Source: Verrucomicrobiales bacterium
GTDB taxonomy: Bacteria > Verrucomicrobiota > Verrucomicrobiia > Verrucomicrobiales > DEV007
Assembly (NCBI GenBank): GCA_013911195.1
Contig: JACETS010000012.1
Coordinates: 1 to 27,395 of the forward strand
DNA length: 27,395 nucleotides
Direction of reading: 5' to 3'
The notes beneath the pieces are model-generated. The model was not told where the DNA came from and searched no databases. It saw only the letters and a program-made list of their open reading frames with translations. Positions 8,282 through 15,362 of this stretch are shown piece by piece. Numbering within the stretch: the first letter of the stretch is position 1; every line of letters starts with the position of its first letter. A program made the position numbers and the translations under genes.

Positions 8282-8309
8282 GATTTATTCTCATATCTGA
8301 GAATAAATC
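8282..8309 (-). terminator. Perfect 12 bp inverted repeat after the helicase gene
   Basis: GATTTATTCTCA, loop TATC, then TGAGAATAAATC form an uninterrupted 12 bp stem beginning two bases past the helicase stop codon (minus strand). The position suits a transcription terminator or mRNA 3'-end stabiliser. The stem is AT-rich and the sequence beyond it (ACTAATTTGAT on the minus strand) lacks a true U-tract, so factor-independent termination is only probable. Confidence 0.5.
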
Positions 8310-8311
8310 CT

Positions 8312-9925
8312 TCATTTTCTTCTTTTGTTGCGCCCAGAACGATTTTCCTTGGCTTCTTTTGATTTTTTAATCTTAGCAGCCTTTTTTTTCGCAGCGCTCC
8401 ACTTTGGCTTTCTTTTGCGGCGATCTGCTGTGGTTTCATTGGGACGAGCCTTTTTGGGAGGCTTAGAATCTTTCTTTTCAAAAGCCTTTTCAGAATTAGA
8501 AGTTTTCCGTCTTTTGATAGGCTCCTCTTCTTTAGAAAATGATTTTTTCCTAGGTTTGAAATCTTTCTTTTCGAAATTTCTTGAAGGTGTTTTTCTTCCT
8601 CGCTTAGGAGTTCTTTTCGGAGATCTATATTTTTCATCTCCAGATTCTTCATCTGATTTTCTAAATTTTGATGGTCTATCTTTTCTAAAGGATGGTTTTT
8701 TATCAAACTTAGAATCCCTGCGATCTCTGCCATTTGACCTTCGTGGAGCTTTTCGGGCTCTAGGCTTTTTCTTTTCTGCTCTGTATTGAATGAGCTCTCC
8801 TTCAAAGCCTTCAATTTCTACTTTGTTAATTTTTTTGCCTAGAAGGTCTTCTACTGCGGACAGTTTTTTGCTTTCTGATTTGCATACAAATGAATGAGCA
8901 TCTCCCTTTTCTTTAGCTCTTCCAGTTCGCCCAATTCGATGTACATAGTCTTCAGCAACATCAGGTAACTCATAATTTACAACTCTTGGCAGTTGTTTAA
9001 TATCGATACCTCGGGAAGCAACATCAGTTGCTACCAATACACGAACGGTCCCTTTCTTGAATCTTTCTAATGACCTTGTTCTGTGACCCTGAGTTTTATC
9101 ACCGTGAATAGCCACAGACTGTATACCATCCTTAGTAAGTTGTTTGGATAGCTTTTCTGCACCATGACGGGTCCTTGCAAACACTAGGACCTGATCCCAA
9201 TCACCATCATTAATCATATGAACTAAAAGCTCACGTTTTCTTGACCTCTCCACTGGGTGAACAGTCTGCCTGACAAGATCTGCAGTAGTATTTCTCCTAG
9301 CAACTTCGATCTTTTCTGGGTTGTTTAAAAAACTTTTTGAGAGTTCTCTGATTTCATCTGAATAAGTCGCAGAAAAAAGTAAGCTCTGGCTCTTAGATGG
9401 AATTAAACTAATAATTTTTTTTATGTCCGGCAAGAAACCCATATCGAGCATGCGATCCGCCTCATCTAAAACAAAAGTCTCTATTTTTGATAATTTGATG
9501 GTTCCTCTCTCAGCATGATCCAGTAGCCTGCCAGGAGTTGCAACCACGATGCCCACTCCTCTTCTAAGTAATCTTATTTGAGGGTCCATCTTAACGCCTC
9601 CATATAGAGCACAGGAATAAACACCTAAGCCTTTGCTGTATTCGTAGACGAATTTCTCAACCTGATCTGCTAACTCTCTAGTAGGAGCAATGATCAATGC
9701 TCTTGGTGATCGGTCTTTAGTTCGCTTCTGATATTGTGCTTGGAGAATCGGTAGTGCAAATGCAGCTGTCTTGCCAGTACCCGTCTGTGCTCCTCCAATT
9801 ACATCTCTTCCTGAAAGAACAGCAGGAATAGCTTTGGCCTGTATAGGAGTTGGTTTTTGATAACCTTTATCTTCAACAGCTTTTACAAGTTGCTTGATTA
9901 GGCCTAAAGATTCAAAGGATGACAT
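8312..9925 (-). CDS. rhlE: DEAD-box ATP-dependent RNA helicase, RhlE-like, with long basic tail
   Basis: A 537-residue RNA helicase. All core motifs are intact: Q motif (F4 to PTPIQ at 26-30), Walker A AQTGTGKT (46-53), PTRELA, TPGRLLD, DEAD (154-157), SAT (185-187), ATDVASRGID (299-308) and HRIGRTGR (329-336). The core ends near residue 385; the remaining ~150 residues are very rich in Lys, Arg and Ser with RR, KK and PKR/PRK clusters, a disordered RNA-binding tail of the kind that distinguishes RhlE, SrmB and related helicases. It probably remodels RNA in ribosome assembly, RNA decay or cold adaptation. A good Shine-Dalgarno (AGGTGG, nine bases before ATG) supports the start. RhlE is the nearest named group by motif style; CsdA or SrmB orthology is not excluded. 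It follows pepP by 74 bp. Confidence 0.93.
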   Translation of the reverse strand: MSSFESLGLIKQLVKAVEDKGYQKPTPIQAKAIPAVLSGRDVIGGAQTGTGKTAAFALPILQAQYQKRTKDRSPRALIIAPTRELADQVEKFVYEYSKGLGVYSCALYGGVKMDPQIRLLRRGVGIVVATPGRLLDHAERGTIKLSKIETFVLDEADRMLDMGFLPDIKKIISLIPSKSQSLLFSATYSDEIRELSKSFLNNPEKIEVARRNTTADLVRQTVHPVERSRKRELLVHMINDGDWDQVLVFARTRHGAEKLSKQLTKDGIQSVAIHGDKTQGHRTRSLERFKKGTVRVLVATDVASRGIDIKQLPRVVNYELPDVAEDYVHRIGRTGRAKEKGDAHSFVCKSESKKLSAVEDLLGKKINKVEIEGFEGELIQYRAEKKKPRARKAPRRSNGRDRRDSKFDKKPSFRKDRPSKFRKSDEESGDEKYRSPKRTPKRGRKTPSRNFEKKDFKPRKKSFSKEEEPIKRRKTSNSEKAFEKKDSKPPKKARPNETTADRRKRKPKWSAAKKKAAKIKKSKEAKENRSGRNKRRK

Positions 9926-9959
9926 AGACTACACCCACCTACGCCAGTTTTGACGATCA

Positions 9960-9976
9960 TGATAATCAAATTATCA
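9960..9976. repeat. Short inverted repeat between pepP and the helicase gene
   Basis: TGATAAT, CAA, ATTATCA form a 7 bp stem with a 3-base loop in the 74 bp gap after pepP and before the helicase start (minus strand). No U-tract follows. It may be a weak terminator or regulator site, or simply an AT-rich coincidence. Confidence 0.25.
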
Positions 9977-9999
9977 ATAATCTTAGCTCTTAACCCTTT

Positions 10000-11289
10000 T
10001 TAGGAATTCATGATCTCCTCAATCTCATCTGCTTCGACTGGAATTGTAGCCATAAGGTCAATATTCTCGTCTCTTCCTATAAGGTAATTGTTTTCCAAGC
10101 GACATCCGAAATTCTCTTCTCTAATATAAATGCCTGGCTCTATGGTGAATACCATACCTTCGCATATAGGTTTCCAGTTATCTCCAACATCATGAACATC
10201 CAGCCCGATGTGGTGGCTTGTGCCATGCATAAAATATTTCTTATAAGCCGGCTGGTCAGGGTTTTGATTATCTATATCCTTCTGCGATATAAGTTCCAAT
10301 TGAAGCAATTCGGATTGAACTAATTTACCCACTTCCTCCTGGTAATCTTTAAGGATCACGCCAGGTCTAAGCATCTCATTACATGCCCTCATTGTCCTTA
10401 AAACAGCATCATAAACTGCTCTTTGCCTATCAGTAAAGCGTCCATTAACCGGAACAGTTCTGGTGAGATCAGAATTGTAATTAGCATACCTTGAAGCCAC
10501 ATCCATCAGTAGCATTTGCCCATCCTCACATGTGTCATGATTTTCGAGATAATGAAGAACACAAGCATTCTTTCCTGATCCTATGATGGGATCATACGCA
10601 AATCCATCGGATCCATGGAGTAAATACTCATGGATTAGTTCGGCCTCAACTTCATACTCTTTGACACCGGGCTTAATAAATTTAAGAACTCTCCTGAATC
10701 CAGCTTCGGTTATTTCACAGGCCTTTTTTATCAGCTCAACTTCAATGTTACTTTTGGTAATTCGTAGGTCAGCCAAAATGGGCGCCAATCGCTGATAATC
10801 ATGTAAAGGATATTGGTTTTTTAAATCTCTTATGAACCTTAAGTCCCTAGTCTCAACTTTATCAGTTGCTCTAGCATGTTCATTCGTATTGAGAAAAACA
10901 TGATCGGCTTGAGTCATAAGCATTCTTAAAGTGCCCGGGAAAGCGTCAAGCCAATGAACATTATTAATTCCGGAAGTCTCTCTCGCAGATTCTTTAGTGT
11001 GCTTTTCTCCTTCCCAAATGGCGATAAGTTCAGAAGTCTGTTTTGTGAAAATCATCTCTCTCTGTTTTTCGTCGGGAGCATCCGGATAAATGATCAGTAC
11101 CGTTTCTTCTTGATGAATACCACTCAGATAAAAGATATCTGAATTCTGTCTCAAGAGCATAGTGCCATCAGCATTAGTTGGAAGAATGTCGTTAGAATTG
11201 AGTATGACCAAAGAGTTTTTGGGGAGCCTTTGCCTGAGTCTCTCGCGATTCTCAATGAAGAGTTTAGGATCAATTTTTTGATAGCGCAT
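10000..11289 (-). CDS. pepP: Xaa-Pro aminopeptidase (aminopeptidase P, M24B)
   Basis: A 429-residue cytosolic metallopeptidase that removes the N-terminal residue preceding proline. The N-terminal AMP_N domain covers about residues 1-170 (RLPKNSLVILNSND..., NSDIFYLSGI). The pita-bread catalytic domain carries the five dinuclear metal ligands: D263 and D274 (LLMDVASRYANYNSDLTRT), H359 (HGTSHHIGLDVHD), E384 (TIEPGIY) and E399 (CRLENNYLI). H366 of DVHD is also present. The spacing D263-D274 (11) and H359-H366 (7) is the same as in E. coli PepP. Length and domain order are normal for the family. The ATG at 11289 has no obvious Shine-Dalgarno sequence. It lies downstream of uxuA by 74 bp and upstream of the helicase gene on the same strand, which may form a loose operon, with no clear functional link. 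Confidence 0.95.
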   Translation of the reverse strand: MRYQKIDPKLFIENRERLRQRLPKNSLVILNSNDILPTNADGTMLLRQNSDIFYLSGIHQEETVLIIYPDAPDEKQREMIFTKQTSELIAIWEGEKHTKESARETSGINNVHWLDAFPGTLRMLMTQADHVFLNTNEHARATDKVETRDLRFIRDLKNQYPLHDYQRLAPILADLRITKSNIEVELIKKACEITEAGFRRVLKFIKPGVKEYEVEAELIHEYLLHGSDGFAYDPIIGSGKNACVLHYLENHDTCEDGQMLLMDVASRYANYNSDLTRTVPVNGRFTDRQRAVYDAVLRTMRACNEMLRPGVILKDYQEEVGKLVQSELLQLELISQKDIDNQNPDQPAYKKYFMHGTSHHIGLDVHDVGDNWKPICEGMVFTIEPGIYIREENFGCRLENNYLIGRDENIDLMATIPVEADEIEEIMNS

Positions 11290-11363
11290 GGGTTAATGAA
11301 TATAATTAAGCAATATTTTGTTACCGGGGGATTATGATATATGAATTTTTAACCAGAAAATGT

Positions 11364-12344
11364 TTAATTTTTGAAAATTTGTTGGGCATTTTCATGATTC
11401 AATAAAGAATTCGCATCCAAGAGGCCACGTATATAACCGGCGGCAAATATTCGACCCTGCATTTCATAGCCAGGATGTTCATTAGATTCACCGATCATGG
11501 TCGGAACATGATCCGGTCTAATTGTTCCACTATAATTAATTTTTCTTAGGGCTTGAATAATTGAGCATAAATCGATCTGACCATTATCATGCCAAGTTTC
11601 TCGAAATTGATTTGTATTGCCTTTGATATTCCTTAGGTGAACAAAATGTATGGAATTTCCCAACTCCTCGATGCCTTTAACTAAGTTATCTCCAGTAGGC
11701 CCCAATGACCCTGTGCAATAACAGATTCCATTGGAGTCACTTGGGACAAGGTTTACCACTTTTTTAAGAGCGGCAATACTGGTCATAATCTGGTCTTGAC
11801 CCCAAAACCTATCGACTGGTGGATCATCAGGATGTAGGGCAAGCTTAACACCTTCTTCTTCAGCTATAGGTATAATTTCATTAAGGAATCTATCTAAATT
11901 TTCCCAAAGCTTCTGCGCTGTTGTATTGCAGCTTGCCCTACCATCGGCATCAGTAACTGTTAGCTGTGGATCATTAACATCAAATCCAGTACATAAAGAT
12001 CCTCCTCTTTCAGGTATATCTTTTGACGTTCTACACCAATCTTCACTGGGCATCCAATTATAGCATAAAACCTTAAGACCCAACCCCCCCATTTGTTTAA
12101 TAAGTTCGATAAAAGTATTTATTTGATCATCACGTCCGGATAATCCATGAACGATCTGATCATGTGGAATTTTTCTTTCTATGTGAGTAAGTCTCATTCC
12201 AAAGGAGTCGACTTTCTGTTTTAATGATTTCAAGACGCCTTCTTCTAATCCTGGAAAAATGGATACAATCTCTTCGACTCCAACCTGAGCAGCGAGTTCA
12301 AGGTTTTTATCGCAGATTGGTGTAAGTAGCATTGAAATACGCAT
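11364..12344 (-). CDS. uxuA: Mannonate dehydratase
   Basis: A 326-residue enzyme from the ATG at 12344 that dehydrates D-mannonate to 2-keto-3-deoxy-D-gluconate in glucuronate breakdown. Family motifs are seen in order: VLCYNWMPSEDW, LALHPDDPP, ICYCTGSLG, IHFVHLRNI and TIRPDHVP. The His of ALHPDD, the Cys of CYCTGS, the His of HFVHLR and the Asp/His of RPDH are the expected metal ligands and catalytic residues, so it should be active. The frame extends upstream to a TTG at 12380, but the ATG at 12344 starts exactly at the family's conserved N-terminus (MRISMLLTP). The length is nearer the shorter Gram-positive type than the 394-residue E. coli protein. It is not next to uxuB, uxaC or kdgK here, so the pathway is only implied. 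It is divergent from the FG-GAP gene, about 100 bp away. Confidence 0.94.
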   Translation of the reverse strand: MRISMLLTPICDKNLELAAQVGVEEIVSIFPGLEEGVLKSLKQKVDSFGMRLTHIERKIPHDQIVHGLSGRDDQINTFIELIKQMGGLGLKVLCYNWMPSEDWCRTSKDIPERGGSLCTGFDVNDPQLTVTDADGRASCNTTAQKLWENLDRFLNEIIPIAEEEGVKLALHPDDPPVDRFWGQDQIMTSIAALKKVVNLVPSDSNGICYCTGSLGPTGDNLVKGIEELGNSIHFVHLRNIKGNTNQFRETWHDNGQIDLCSIIQALRKINYSGTIRPDHVPTMIGESNEHPGYEMQGRIFAAGYIRGLLDANSLLNHENAQQIFKN

Positions 12345-12448
12345 GCTTTTGGCTCTAACCCGAATGGTTCGATGCATCAAGAGTGTTTTCTATTCTTTTG
12401 AAAGGTATCCTAGCAATTTTAGGATTCGATCGTTTATTAATTGTGAAA

Positions 12449-14062
12449 ATGAAGTTCAGGACAGCCATTTTGATCATTTGCTATGTTATATGTGGCAATT
12501 CCTGTAACGAGCCCCAGATAAAACCTTCAAATGATATCTCTGAGGTTAAAATTCAGAACCCAATTCTCGCGAACGAGATTGTCGCAGAAAAAATTCAATC
12601 AAAATTAAACGAACTTGGTTCATTTCTTTTTTCTCAAAATTTACCTGAGCTTCTTGCTAATGTTAATGGGTGGAAAGCGATTTCTGAAAAACTTGAGAGC
12701 TCTGTAGAGGATAGTCGAAGGTTGAAAGTCTCTATCCACACGATCAAACATGAAGAAAATAAAATTCATTCTCAGGCAAGAATTGAGCTAAAAGCTCAGT
12801 CTATTGAAAAAGAGTTCTTGGGAGTTATTGCCTATTTTGATTGTTATTCTCAGAAATTGGAAAATGAAGAAATTAAAATATTATCACTCGGGGAACCCCA
12901 GAACGTCGTCGTTAATCAAACCTCTCAATTATGGTTTTCTGAACAAACCTCTAAGGTAGCTGAAAATGAACCAATTTTTACACACCACCTCTCAAAGGGT
13001 TTAGATCATTGGCTTTTAAGAGTCGAGTCAGTTCACGGCATAGATGCATTCATTAATAATGGCCTCGCATTAGGAGATTTTAACGGAGATGGATTAGAAG
13101 ATCTCTATGTTTGTCAGCCAGGAGGACTACCTAATAGGCTATTATTGCATGCAAAGGGTGGAGGCATTTTTTCATCTCCGGTTCCAGGCTCCGATTACCT
13201 TGACCATACTAGCTCCGCTCTTTTTGTAGATATCGATAATGATCAGGATCAGGATCTATGTCTGGCCACTCCTTCAGGTATTGTATTATTGGAAAATGAT
13301 AACGGTAAGCGATTATTACCAAAAGGAGTGTTACAAACTGATGACGTGGACTGTCACTCCTTAACGGCAACTGATTATGATCTCGACGGGAATTTGGATT
13401 TGTATATAACCTTTGCATTAGGTTCTCTTTCAGCAACAGAAGGATCATCTTTCCGGTTCGATGATGCGAGGGATGGCGGAACCAATCAGCTTTTTAAGGG
13501 TAACGGCAAATGGTCTTTTTCAGAAGTAACTTCACTAACGGGGCTATCCTCTCAAAATAACCGACATAGCCTAGCAGCAGCCTGGCACGACTATGATCAC
13601 GATGGTGATCCAGACCTATATATTGCAAATGATTATGGATTTAATCAGCTCTACCGGAATGATCTAAAGAATGGGAAGAGATTATTTAGTGAAATTGCCA
13701 TGATGGCTGGCGCTCAGGATAGAGGAGCAGGAATGTCCGTGAGTTGGGGAGATTACAATAGGGATGGGCTTTCCGACATTTATGTTGGAAACATGTATTC
13801 CAATGCCGGTAATAGAATCACCAGGATGTCGGGTTATCTTGACAAAGAAAATAGTAGTTTGAAAAAGATATATCGCCGATTCGCGAAAGGAAACACCCTC
13901 CTTGTCCAAGATAAGGAGGGCAAATTTAATGACTATGGGCCTAGTGTATCTATGGGTCGATGGGCCTGGAGTAGTGTCTTTGCTGACATCGATAATGATG
14001 GTTGGGAAGACCTCGTCGTGGCCAACGGTTATATCACAGGTCAAAGAGAAGATGACTTGTGA
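12449..14062 (+). CDS. FG-GAP/VCBS repeat lipoprotein-like protein, part before an in-frame TGA
   Basis: 537 residues from the ATG at 12449. An earlier GTG at 12383 keeps the frame, but the ATG starts a good signal peptide, MKFRTAILIICYVICGNSC, whose Cys (position 19) may be lipidated; the lipobox (GNSC) is imperfect. After a ~160-residue helical region come repeated calcium-binding-type FG-GAP motifs: LGDFNGDGLEDLYV, VDIDNDQDQDLCLA, TDYDLDGNLDLYI, HDYDHDGDPDLYI, GDYNRDGLSDIYV and ADIDNDGWEDLVV, forming a beta-propeller. It ends at TGA 14060-14062 in the middle of the segment that normally leads into the UnbV domain (NGYITGQREDDL, then SFFWRQVV in the same frame). The following 1250 bases continue the same protein in the same frame with no other stop. 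Thus this is probably the front of one 954-position gene. Exported, surface or periplasmic adhesion/binding role is inferred from the family. Confidence 0.85.
   Translation: MKFRTAILIICYVICGNSCNEPQIKPSNDISEVKIQNPILANEIVAEKIQSKLNELGSFLFSQNLPELLANVNGWKAISEKLESSVEDSRRLKVSIHTIKHEENKIHSQARIELKAQSIEKEFLGVIAYFDCYSQKLENEEIKILSLGEPQNVVVNQTSQLWFSEQTSKVAENEPIFTHHLSKGLDHWLLRVESVHGIDAFINNGLALGDFNGDGLEDLYVCQPGGLPNRLLLHAKGGGIFSSPVPGSDYLDHTSSALFVDIDNDQDQDLCLATPSGIVLLENDNGKRLLPKGVLQTDDVDCHSLTATDYDLDGNLDLYITFALGSLSATEGSSFRFDDARDGGTNQLFKGNGKWSFSEVTSLTGLSSQNNRHSLAAAWHDYDHDGDPDLYIANDYGFNQLYRNDLKNGKRLFSEIAMMAGAQDRGAGMSVSWGDYNRDGLSDIYVGNMYSNAGNRITRMSGYLDKENSSLKKIYRRFAKGNTLLVQDKEGKFNDYGPSVSMGRWAWSSVFADIDNDGWEDLVVANGYITGQREDDL
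14060..14062 (+). other. In-frame TGA interrupting the FG-GAP/UnbV gene
   Basis: This is the only stop in the frame between 12449 and 15311. The residues on both sides (REDDL and SFFWRQVV) are family-like, so there is no frameshift. TGA is used as an ordinary stop by neighbours (methyltransferase-like gene at 4009-4011; helicase at 8312-8314, minus), which argues against a reassigned code. Nonsense mutation, sequencing error or read-through remain. Confidence 0.85.
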
Positions 14063-15313
14063 AGCTTTTTCTGGCGGCAAGTTGTACCGCTTGGTAATGC
14101 TGGAATAGGACCAGGAATTGGGAATTCAGATCCTTCGAGACAACTACAATTTATGGTGCGTTCAGGATTATCTTTTTCAGGAAATGAATCTCACGTAATT
14201 TTTCAAAACGAAAAAGGCAAAGGCTTTAAAGACGTCTCAAGTATTAGCGGACTTGATTTAAAGGATGATGGTAGGGCGGTTTGCTTTTCTGATTGGGACC
14301 AAGATGGTGATCTTGACGTATGGATAAGTAATAGAAATGGCCCACAAATTCGTTATCTAGAGAATAATAATAATACTAATAATTATCTTTCACTAAAACT
14401 TATTGGTAAAAAATGCACTAGTGACGCCATTGGAACACGTGTGGTTATAGAAACCGAGGACGGACTTTCTCAAACGCGAACCATTAACGCTGGTTCTGGT
14501 TTTCTCTCTCAATCCACGAAGTCACTTCATTTTGGGCTGGGAAAATTTAAATCGGTGACAAAAATAACTCTTTATTGGCCTGGTTCTGAACCTCAAGAAA
14601 TTGGCAAATTGAGTTCAGGCCATTATTCGATTGAACAAGGCTTTGATCCCAAGACTATCGAAGTGATAGGCTCAGATAAAGAGTTGTCACCCGTTTTGAA
14701 AAAGTATGATGACAGAACGTTATTGGCACAAATACTCCCAGTGACTAGTATTTTTAATCTTTTAAAAGAGAATCTCACAAAACCTGTACTCATATCGATC
14801 ACTCGAAATGAATGTGAGCAATGCCATTACCAAATCAAAGAATGGAAAGAAAGCCCTCCACAGAGTGTAGAACTGAAAATTTTAAATATTAATGACTTAA
14901 CAGTTAACAACCCTGATCAACTAGAGCTATTTCAGATTACCTATGACCATTTTTATGACGTTATGGCCCGGTCTATTCCAACGCCAATTTCTTTCCTAGT
15001 CGATATTGATGGGAATTTAAGATCAATTTATAGAGGGCGAATTAAAAATGAAACACTATCTAATGACATCCAACTCATTGAATCAAACCAGTATAAGAAA
15101 CGGAATCTTTCACTTCCATTTGATGGAATTTGGGCCTCAGAGAGCAATCCAAATGCAAGACCATTAAACTTTGTAGAGGACTTATTAGATGCAGGCAAAA
15201 TAACTATTGCCGAAAAATACATTGAATCAGAAAAAAGCATTTTGGTTGAAGATGATGTCTTTCCCATGCTTTTACAAAGAATCGAAGCCATAAAAAAAGA
15301 AAGGCAACCCTAA
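14063..15313 (+). CDS. UnbV/ASPIC plus thioredoxin-like C-terminal part of the FG-GAP protein
   Basis: This stretch is in the same frame as the preceding part and would complete it. The first ATG is at 14153; an independent product would have 386 residues and no signal peptide. It begins SFFWRQVV, then one more FG-GAP motif (SDWDQDGDLDVWISNRN), then the ASPIC/UnbV domain (IGTRVVIETEDG, NAGSGFLSQSTKSLHFGLG, ITLYWPGSEPQEI). After that, residues about 190-290 from the ATG look thioredoxin-like: PVLISITRNECEQCHYQIKEW with a CxxC motif, and IPTPISFLVDIDGNLRSIYRG with the cis-Pro segment. The last ~60 residues are helical. A CxxC redoxin-like tail after UnbV occurs in PVC-type proteins of this class. 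If translated alone, it would lack its export signal. The frame ends inside a terminator hairpin. Confidence 0.8.
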   Translation, partial: SFFWRQVVPLGNAGIGPGIGNSDPSRQLQFMVRSGLSFSGNESHVIFQNEKGKGFKDVSSISGLDLKDDGRAVCFSDWDQDGDLDVWISNRNGPQIRYLENNNNTNNYLSLKLIGKKCTSDAIGTRVVIETEDGLSQTRTINAGSGFLSQSTKSLHFGLGKFKSVTKITLYWPGSEPQEIGKLSSGHYSIEQGFDPKTIEVIGSDKELSPVLKKYDDRTLLAQILPVTSIFNLLKENLTKPVLISITRNECEQCHYQIKEWKESPPQSVELKILNINDLTVNNPDQLELFQITYDHFYDVMARSIPTPISFLVDIDGNLRSIYRGRIKNETLSNDIQLIESNQYKKRNLSLPFDGIWASESNPNARPLNFVEDLLDAGKITIAEKYIESEKSILVEDDVFPMLLQRIEAIKKERQP

Positions 15314-15324
15314 GGTCGCCTTTC
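15292..15324 (-). terminator. Intrinsic terminator for the EF-G gene (also overlaps the converging gene end)
   Basis: GAAAGGC (15299-15305) pairs with GCCTTTC (15318-15324), with one A/C mismatch, then ACC/GGT and a CTAA loop. On the minus strand the hairpin is followed by TTTTTTT (15298-15292), the classic U-tract. It lies 38 bases past the EF-G stop. On the plus strand it overlaps the end of the FG-GAP/UnbV gene and is followed only by TATATT, so it is a stronger terminator for EF-G. Confidence 0.8.
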
Positions 15325-15362
15325 TATATTTGAGGGGATCCGGGATGGATCAAAATAACAAA

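Noticed and set aside
8325..8789. 154-codon plus-strand frame opposite the helicase tail, and the 180-codon minus-strand frame at 8272-8814.
   Set aside because: Both are shadows of the Lys/Arg-rich helicase tail, whose codon bias removes stops from other frames. Their translations are low-complexity Leu/Phe/Ser or Lys/Glu runs without domains.
9953..9976. Fur-box-like sequence upstream of the helicase gene (GATCATGATAATCAAATTATC).
   Set aside because: It matches the 19 bp Fur consensus only with a mismatch and a 2-base insertion, and a DEAD-box helicase is not an expected iron-regulated gene.
14063..14091. Possible bacterial SECIS element after the in-frame TGA (5 bp stem, 9-base loop).
   Set aside because: The loop CAAGTTGTA lacks the GG-type apex of known bacterial SECIS, the stem is short, and the position is a linker rather than a catalytic site. 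No selenoprotein is known to me in this family.
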